A stretch of 10,349 nucleotides of DNA. It comes from Planctomycetota bacterium. Its GTDB lineage: Bacteria; Planctomycetota; J058; J103. Where the stretch lies: assembly GCA_003694875.1 (NCBI GenBank), contig RFJN01000074.1:1-10349 (forward strand). The letters run 5' to 3'. Below the pieces are notes generated by a model, which ran no database searches, had not been told where the DNA came from, and saw only the letters and a program-made list of their open reading frames with translations. The position numbers were made by a program, and so were the translations under genes. Below are positions 5,436 to 10,349 of the stretch, in pieces. How positions within the stretch are numbered: the stretch's first letter is position 1; each line of letters opens with the position of its first letter.

Positions 5436-6713
5436 ATGGTGTTGCGCGAGGGAGTGCGGCTCGGGGACTGGCGGCTGGTGGAGCGTCTGGGCACGGGCGC
5501 GTTCAGCGAGGTGTGGCGCGCGGTGCACGCGGTGCTCGGGCACGAGGCGGCGCTCAAGATCGCCCATGGCGAGGAGGCGATCGAGCGGCTCGTCGCCGGC
5601 GCCCGCGCGCAGTTCGGTCTCGAGCACCCCGGCATCGTGGCGGTCCGCGACATCGTGGTGAGCGAGCGGCCGGCCTGGATCGTCATGGACGCGGTGCGCG
5701 GCCCCACGCTGCGGCGGGTGCTCGAGGAGCGTGGCCGACTCGAGGTGCCGTGCGCCGCGGCGGTGCTGCGCCAGGTCATGGACGCGCTCGAGCATGCGCA
5801 CGCGCGCGGGATCGTGCACGGGGATCTCAAGCCCGAGAACATCCTCGTCGAGATCGAGCCCGGCGCCGGCCGCGGCGCGCAGTGGCGCGTGCGCGTGACC
5901 GATTTCCTGATCGGACGACCGGGGGCGCAGCGCGCCCCCGCGCCCGGCGGCGCGCTGCGGCCGAGTCTGCGCACGCGCGAGGGGGTGGGGACGCTGCACT
6001 ACATGGCGCCCGAGCAGGAGCGGCCCGGGGGCGCGCCGCTCGATGCGCGCGTGGATCTCTACGCGCTCGGGGTGCTGCTGTTCGAGATGCTCACCGGCTC
6101 GCTGCCGCAGGGCCGCGATCTGCCGAGCGACCTCAACCCGGCGGTCTCGTGGTGGTGGGACCACGTCTACAGCCGCTGCTACACCGGGCGCGAGCGGCGC
6201 TACCCCTCGATCGAGGCGCTGCGGGCCGATCTCGACGCGATCGCGGGCGGCCCCACCTGGGGCGAGCTGCCGAGCCAGCGCCGGCCCTGGCCCGCGCGGC
6301 CGGCTGCGCCCGTGCTCGCGGCCTCGCGCGGGCGTCGGAGCGCGCGCGGAGGGCGCACGCGGCAGCTCTCGTGCGCCCACCGCCGGGCGGTCCGCCGCCG
6401 GCGGGTGCACACCGTGATCGGCCTGCTGCTGCTCGGCGGCGCGCTCGCGGTGGGCATGCGCCAGATCGACGCACTCGTGCGCGCGCCCTGGCGCGCCTCG
6501 CCGTGGCGGGTACAGCCGGTGGCGCGCCCGGTCGCGGCCGGCGCGCACGGCCGGCTCGTGCGCGCGTGGAACAAGGGCCGCTACCGGGTGCACGTGCTCG
6601 AATACGACGGACAGCGTTGGGTCTACGTCTATCCCCGGGAGGGCAACGAGCCGGTGCGGGTGCTGCGGGTGAACCGGCCCGGGTTCGTGCGGTCCGGGGT
6701 TTGCGGGCGGTGA
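5436..6713 (+). CDS. Transmembrane Ser/Thr protein kinase with variant HGD and DFL motifs
   Basis: This is a 425-residue Hanks-type kinase. The kinase domain spans about 9-272: glycine loop GTGAFSEV (19-26), the beta3 lysine K41 in AALKIA, catalytic loop HGDLKPEN (128-135), D156 in TDFLIG, and APE (191-193). Two signature residues differ from the consensus: Arg of HRD is Gly129, and Gly of DFG is Leu158. The catalytic Asp130, Lys132, Asn135 and metal-binding Asp156 remain, so activity is plausible but regulation is probably atypical (a non-RD kinase). An Arg/Pro/Ala-rich linker (about 280-323) leads to one membrane helix (about 324-341) after RRRR. The last 84 residues would be outside the membrane and contain a beta-rich segment (YRVHVLEYDGQRWVYVYP). 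I chose ATG 5436 because AGAGG lies 9 bases upstream; GTG 5412 in frame has no good RBS. It follows the ESCRT core after 155 bases and may couple an envelope signal to it. Confidence 0.87.
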   Translation: MVLREGVRLGDWRLVERLGTGAFSEVWRAVHAVLGHEAALKIAHGEEAIERLVAGARAQFGLEHPGIVAVRDIVVSERPAWIVMDAVRGPTLRRVLEERGRLEVPCAAAVLRQVMDALEHAHARGIVHGDLKPENILVEIEPGAGRGAQWRVRVTDFLIGRPGAQRAPAPGGALRPSLRTREGVGTLHYMAPEQERPGGAPLDARVDLYALGVLLFEMLTGSLPQGRDLPSDLNPAVSWWWDHVYSRCYTGRERRYPSIEALRADLDAIAGGPTWGELPSQRRPWPARPAAPVLAASRGRRSARGGRTRQLSCAHRRAVRRRRVHTVIGLLLLGGALAVGMRQIDALVRAPWRASPWRVQPVARPVAAGAHGRLVRAWNKGRYRVHVLEYDGQRWVYVYPREGNEPVRVLRVNRPGFVRSGVCGR

Positions 6714-6786
6714 CGGCGGTGGGCGGCGGAGCGGCAACGGTGGGCGTGCGTCGGGCGGTTTCGCGGTGACACGGGCGGGAGGAGCC

Positions 6787-8766
6787 ATGGCCAGGGTGGA
6801 TGTGGAGCGGTTTGCGCAGAGTGCCGACGCGCTCGCGGTGGCGCTGGACGCCGACGCGCTGCCGGGGGTGTTCGGCAAGCGTCTGGTCGTGCCCGAGGGC
6901 TGCGTGGCGTGGATCGAGCCCGAGGACGCGGCCGCGCGCCTCGCCGCACCCGGCGACAGCGTGCGGGGGCGGTTCGAGGCGGTGCTCGTCAAGCGCGCCG
7001 ACGTGGCGCTGAGCTTCGAGTTCTCGGGGCTCGCGGCCGCCGACGGCCACGAGGTGACCGCGGGGCTGCAGCTCGTGCTGCGGCTGCCGCGCACCGAGGT
7101 GGCGATCCGGCAGCTCGCGGCGACGCTGTTGCGCGAGCAGCCGGCGCTCGATCACGACCGGCTGCGCGCCTACCTCGCTCCGGCGGTGCGCGCCGCGCTT
7201 GCGCGCCACGTGGCGGCGCGTGCGCTCGAACCGCTCATGGAGAGCGATCCGCGCGCGGCACTCGACGAGGCGATCCGGGCCGAGAGCGAGGCGCTGCTGT
7301 TCGACGCGGGGCTCGAGCTGCTCGAGCTGCGGCTGCCGTCGTTCTACAGCGAGGCGTTCGAGGCGATCCGCGCCGCGCGGGCCGCGGCCGAACTCGAGGC
7401 GCACCGGCTCGCCGAGCAGCAGCGGGTGCAGGAGATGCGCGCGCGGCTCGAGCGCAACGAGCGGCTCAAGCGCGAGGAGATCGAGGCGTTCGCGCGGCGG
7501 CTGCGCTACCAGGGGGTGCTCGAGGAGCTCGAGCTGCGCGAGCAGCTCGACCGCAAGCGCTTCGAGCAGCAGGTGCAGCGCTTCGAGGCGCTGTACGAGA
7601 AGCTCGGGCGCGACGAGACGAAGGCGCTGATCTTTCTGCTCGACGACGAGCAGCTCAAGGCGCAGCTCTTGCGCGAACTGATCCGGCGCGACATGACGCC
7701 GGAGCAGCTCGCCGCGCTGCGCGCCGAGGAGCTCGAGCGCCGGGTCGCCGAGCGGCTCGCCGCCTTCGGGGCGCACGCGGCCGAACGCGAGGGGCAGCGG
7801 GCGCAGCGGGTGGCGCGCTCCGGCATGCGCACCCGTCGTCTGCTCGTCGCCTTCGGCAAGCAGGTGCTCGCCTTCGAGCCGTCGGCGGGCGAGCGCTGCG
7901 AGCGCGAACGCTACGACTTCTCCGGCGGTCCTCTCGGCTGGGTGCGCAGTGTGCGCGTGGTGGCGACCCGCCGCGGGCCGGCGGTGGTGGCCGGGGCGCA
8001 GCGCGGAATCTACGTCGTGCTCGATGGCGAGACCGAGCCGCGCGCGCTCACGCTGCCGCGCGAGCCGCGCGGCCGGGGTGGCGTGAACGCCGCGGCCGCC
8101 TTCGGGGGCTATCTGTACGCGACCCACTCCGAACTCGGGCTCACCCGCTGGGACGAGTACGGGCTCGAGCGGCCCGAGCCGCTGTTCGAGGCGGTGACCG
8201 CGCGCAACGAGGCGACGCGCGGGGTGCAGGTCAGTGCCGACGGCCGGCTGTACTTCTCGTCGGGCCCCGACATCTATCGCTGCGACCTCGTGCGGCCGAG
8301 CCACGAACTGGTGCGCTTCCACGGGCGCGAGGGCTCGATCACGGGGTTCGTGCTCTCGGAGCACGAGGTGTTCGCGGGCACGGGCGAGGGGCGGGTGCTG
8401 CGCTGGTCGATCGACGATCCGGGCTCGCCGCGCGAGCTCAACGTGCGCAAGGGCGGGCCGATCTACATGCTGCGGCTCGCGGAGATCGACGGCGCGCCGC
8501 ACCTGCTCGTGGGCGCGAAGGAGCACGGGATCACCGCGGTCTCGCTCGAGCAGGGGCGTGCGTTCGACTACCGCGCGCCCGAGGCGATCCGCTGGGTCGA
8601 CGGCGCCACCGACTTCGTCTACGGTGTGAGTCGTGACGGTCGCGCGGTGCACGTCTGGGACGCGGACCGGCTCGGCGAGCCGCGCTTCGTGCTGCGGGTG
8701 CCGGAGCGGATCCAGGACGTGTGGGTGCAGAAGGAGCCCATGGTGCGAGAGGGGCCTGCATGCTGA
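6787..8766 (+). CDS. SPFH/band-7-like protein fused to coiled coil and C-terminal beta-propeller
   Basis: This 659-residue protein has no signal peptide or membrane helix. Residues about 28-190 read as an SPFH (stomatin/flotillin) domain: FGKRLVVPEGCVAWIE, the central A-A-A-D-G-H-E-V strand that opens the DG-v-v segment, then a helical LRAYLAPAVRAAL stretch and FDAGLELLELRLPSFYSE, equivalent to the G-I-x-v-x-x-v strand before the exit helix. About 195-345 is a long charged coiled coil. About 350-645 consists of repeated short beta strands with W, Y and G-G turns, spaced roughly 45-50 residues apart (for example VVAGAQRGIYVVLDG, FAGTGEGRVLRWS, LLVGAKEHGITAVS, VYGVSRDGRAVHVW), typical of a WD40-like beta-propeller. 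SPFH proteins build membrane microdomain scaffolds and the propeller could bind partners. It has no N-terminal hydrophobic anchor, unlike many SPFH proteins, so the membrane gene overlapping its 3' end may tether it. The start is ATG 6787 after GGGAGGAG; GTG 6796 is possible. Confidence 0.75.
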   Translation: MARVDVERFAQSADALAVALDADALPGVFGKRLVVPEGCVAWIEPEDAAARLAAPGDSVRGRFEAVLVKRADVALSFEFSGLAAADGHEVTAGLQLVLRLPRTEVAIRQLAATLLREQPALDHDRLRAYLAPAVRAALARHVAARALEPLMESDPRAALDEAIRAESEALLFDAGLELLELRLPSFYSEAFEAIRAARAAAELEAHRLAEQQRVQEMRARLERNERLKREEIEAFARRLRYQGVLEELELREQLDRKRFEQQVQRFEALYEKLGRDETKALIFLLDDEQLKAQLLRELIRRDMTPEQLAALRAEELERRVAERLAAFGAHAAEREGQRAQRVARSGMRTRRLLVAFGKQVLAFEPSAGERCERERYDFSGGPLGWVRSVRVVATRRGPAVVAGAQRGIYVVLDGETEPRALTLPREPRGRGGVNAAAAFGGYLYATHSELGLTRWDEYGLERPEPLFEAVTARNEATRGVQVSADGRLYFSSGPDIYRCDLVRPSHELVRFHGREGSITGFVLSEHEVFAGTGEGRVLRWSIDDPGSPRELNVRKGGPIYMLRLAEIDGAPHLLVGAKEHGITAVSLEQGRAFDYRAPEAIRWVDGATDFVYGVSRDGRAVHVWDADRLGEPRFVLRVPERIQDVWVQKEPMVREGPAC

Positions 8767-9626
8767 GGCTGCTGACGCGCGTCAGCCAGATCGGCTTCAG
8801 CCTCGCGGTGACCGCCGCGATCGTGTGGTTTCTGTGGGACAAGATCGGCGGCGAGCCGCGGCGCGAACTCGATCCCTACCGGCAGGTGCTCGCTGAGCGT
8901 GCGGTGCGGCAGCTCGCGCACGAGGTGCCGCGGCGCGACGAGATCCGCAAGCTCGTGGTGGCGCCGGTGGTGCGGGACGTCGACGACCGGGTGACCGATC
9001 TGCTCGTGGACGCGCTCGAGGACGAGCAGCTGTACTTCCTCGTCTCGCCGTCGACGGTGCGCGACACGATCGACAAGCGCTTCGGCGGCCGGCGGCCGCG
9101 CACGCTCGAGGACGCGGTGGCGCTCGCGCGCGCGATCGCGCAGGAGGATCCCGCCGTCGAGGGGGTGTTGTTCACCATCCTGGGGCACTTCAGCGATGGT
9201 CGACGCGGGATCGGGGCGCACGTCGAACTCAAGGGCTGGCTGGCGCGCCTCGATACCGGCGAGCCGGTGCCCGGCGGGCTCGTGGGGCCGGTGCACGCGA
9301 CCATCCGTGGCCGGCTCGATCTCGACTGGATCGCGGCGACCATGCGCTCGATCGCGCTGTGGAAGCGGCTCGGGATCTGGCTGATCTTCACCGCCGGCCT
9401 GCCGTTTGCGCTCTCGTCGGTCGTCGCGCGCGTGACGCGGCTGCGTTCCAACCGTGCGAACGCCTGGCTGCTCGCGGGGCTCGTGGGCGCGAGCGTGGCG
9501 CTCGGCTGGCTGCTCATGGGGCTGCGGATCGGCTGGGGCGGGGTGCTGGTGCTGCTGCTCGGGGCGCTCGTGGCGTTCGTGTACGATTTCACGATCTGCG
9601 ATCAGATCGACGAGGCGCAGCGGTGA
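8760..9626 (+). CDS. Four-TM membrane protein with large TolB/CsgG-like extracytoplasmic domain
   Basis: This is a 288-residue integral membrane protein. TM1 covers about 9-29 (FSLAVTAAIVWFLW). Residues about 30-200 form one soluble domain, then TM2 (about 204-222), TM3 (235-254) and TM4 (258-278). Arginines in the TM2-TM3 loop and at the N-terminus place both termini and that loop in the cytoplasm and the soluble domain outside. The soluble domain follows the alpha/beta order of TolB-N/CsgG/FlgO-type domains: a first strand (KLVVAPVVRDVDD), a helix (VTDLLVDALED), a strand plus S/T (LYFLVSPSTV), an acidic helix (LEDAVALARAI), a strand-type segment (VEGVLFTILGHFSD) and a final strand pair with L-D-T-G-E. 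I see no enzymatic motif. Its ATG overlaps the stop of the SPFH gene by 7 bases (ATGCTGA), indicating translational coupling and a likely shared complex. The fold assignment is by pattern only. Confidence 0.72.
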   Translation: MLRLLTRVSQIGFSLAVTAAIVWFLWDKIGGEPRRELDPYRQVLAERAVRQLAHEVPRRDEIRKLVVAPVVRDVDDRVTDLLVDALEDEQLYFLVSPSTVRDTIDKRFGGRRPRTLEDAVALARAIAQEDPAVEGVLFTILGHFSDGRRGIGAHVELKGWLARLDTGEPVPGGLVGPVHATIRGRLDLDWIAATMRSIALWKRLGIWLIFTAGLPFALSSVVARVTRLRSNRANAWLLAGLVGASVALGWLLMGLRIGWGGVLVLLLGALVAFVYDFTICDQIDEAQR

Positions 9627-9666
9627 GGGGATACGCGGGGGCAGGGCTCGAACGAGAGGGGTCGCG

Positions 9667-10349
9667 ATGAAGCGCGTGGCGCCCGGAGACCGGATCAGCG
9701 AGTTCGTCCTCGAGCGCCGGCTCGGCGAGGGCGGCTTCGGCGAGGTGTGGCTCGCGCACCACCACGTGTGGCGCGATCGGCGCGTCGCGGTCAAGCTGCC
9801 CGCGAGCCCCGAGCAGGCGCGGCTGCTCGAGAACGAGGGGGTGCTGCAGGACCTCGTGCGGCACCCGAACGCGGTCGAGGTGCTCGGCCTCGACCCGACC
9901 CACGATCCGCCGTACCTGATCCTCGAGTACGTCGAGGGCCGCAGCCTGCGCGAGCGGCTGCGCGAGGGGCGGCTCGGCCAGCTCGAGGCGATCGCGGTGG
10001 CGCGGCCGCTGTTGTCCGCGCTCGCGTACGCGCACGAGCGCGGGGTGGTGCACCGCGACCTCAAGCCCGGCAACGTGCTGATCGCCGACGACGGGACGGT
10101 GAAGCTCGCCGACTTCGGGCTCGGGCGGCTGCGGGAGCTCGAGCGCTCGCAGCTCGCGCTGAGCGCGACGTTCGCCTCGCGCAGCGCGCCGAGCTCCGGC
10201 ACGCTCGCGTACATGGCGCCGGAGCAGCGGGCGGGCGCGCGCGAGATCGACGCGCGCGCCGACGTCTACGCCTTCGGCATCCTGTGGTTCGAGATGCTCA
10301 CCGGCGCGCTGCCCGAGGGGCGCGAGGTGCCGAGCGATCTGCGGCCGGA
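9667..10349 (+). CDS. Ser/Thr protein kinase, canonical catalytic domain (runs off right edge)
   Basis: The 227 visible residues form most of a Hanks-type kinase domain with every signature intact: LGEGGFGEV (19-27), AVK with K43, HRDLKPGN (129-136), DFG (149-151) and APE (184-186). Helix alphaF follows as ADVYAFGILWFEMLTG. The activation segment (about 152-183) contains several Ser and Thr (SQLALSATFASRSAPSSGT), consistent with activation by phosphorylation. After alphaF it carries LPEGREVPSDLRP, closely matching LPQGRDLPSDLNP in the transmembrane kinase upstream, so the two are probably paralogues. The start is ATG 9667, with GAGAGGGG ending 5 bases before it and 40 bases after the membrane-protein stop. 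It is the intact, RD-type partner to the variant kinase. C-terminal domains lie outside the window. Confidence 0.9.
   Translation, partial: MKRVAPGDRISEFVLERRLGEGGFGEVWLAHHHVWRDRRVAVKLPASPEQARLLENEGVLQDLVRHPNAVEVLGLDPTHDPPYLILEYVEGRSLRERLREGRLGQLEAIAVARPLLSALAYAHERGVVHRDLKPGNVLIADDGTVKLADFGLGRLRELERSQLALSATFASRSAPSSGTLAYMAPEQRAGAREIDARADVYAFGILWFEMLTGALPEGREVPSDLRP

Noticed and set aside
6133..8652. An 839-codon minus-strand open frame opposite the kinase and SPFH genes
   Set aside because: It has biased, repetitive composition and no motif. The opposite strand holds a kinase end and an SPFH/propeller protein with coherent domains.
1..10349. CRISPR arrays, insertion sequences, tRNA or rRNA genes, phage attachment sites
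   Set aside because: I found no regularly spaced repeats, transposase motifs, terminal inverted repeats, tRNA-like folds or rRNA sequence. Frequent CTCGAG and GAGCTC words are Leu-Glu and Glu-Leu codon pairs.

Overview
The window is very GC-rich and gene-dense, with strong GAG/CTC/CGC codon bias. It carries a divergent methylmalonyl-CoA epimerase gene and several Ser/Thr kinases. This looks like a high-GC bacterium with large signalling capacity. Myxococcota or a related former-deltaproteobacterial lineage is my best guess, but the sequence alone does not settle it.

Layout. At the left edge (1-145, minus strand) lies the 5' end of a methylmalonyl-CoA epimerase gene. A 383-bp divergent intergenic region follows, with a candidate epimerase promoter, a short perfect palindrome and, next to the rightward genes, a TTGACA box beside a 21-bp imperfect dyad. 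From 529 to the right edge every gene is on the plus strand with short gaps: a MerR-type regulator with a large unknown C-terminal part (529-1929); two small coiled-coil proteins of ESCRT-III-like build (1963-2718, 2728-3366); a Vps4-type AAA ATPase with an N-terminal MIT-like domain (3403-4659); a clear Vps2/CHMP2-like ESCRT-III protein (4684-5280); a 155-bp gap with alternative hairpins and a weak promoter candidate; a transmembrane Ser/Thr kinase with altered HRD and DFG motifs (5436-6713); an SPFH/coiled-coil/beta-propeller protein (6787-8766); a four-TM membrane protein with a TolB/CsgG-like domain (8760-9626); and a canonical Ser/Thr kinase running off the right edge (9667-10349).

Reading of the whole. 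The core (1963-5280) is what an ESCRT membrane-remodelling module needs: polymer-forming ESCRT-III-like subunits with amphipathic N-termini, and an MIT-bearing Vps4-like disassembly ATPase. The Vps2-like subunit even ends in a MIM1-like peptide, the element that recruits Vps4 in archaea and eukaryotes. The downstream genes suggest a membrane platform (SPFH), an envelope-spanning partner or sensor (TolB/CsgG-like), and phosphorylation control. The MerR protein and its candidate operator suggest transcriptional control of the cluster. PspA and Vipp1 are the established bacterial ESCRT-III relatives; this locus is different because it pairs Snf7/Vps2-like subunits with an MIT-Vps4-like ATPase. 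The family assignments come from reading motifs by eye, without a database search. The joint function is inference.
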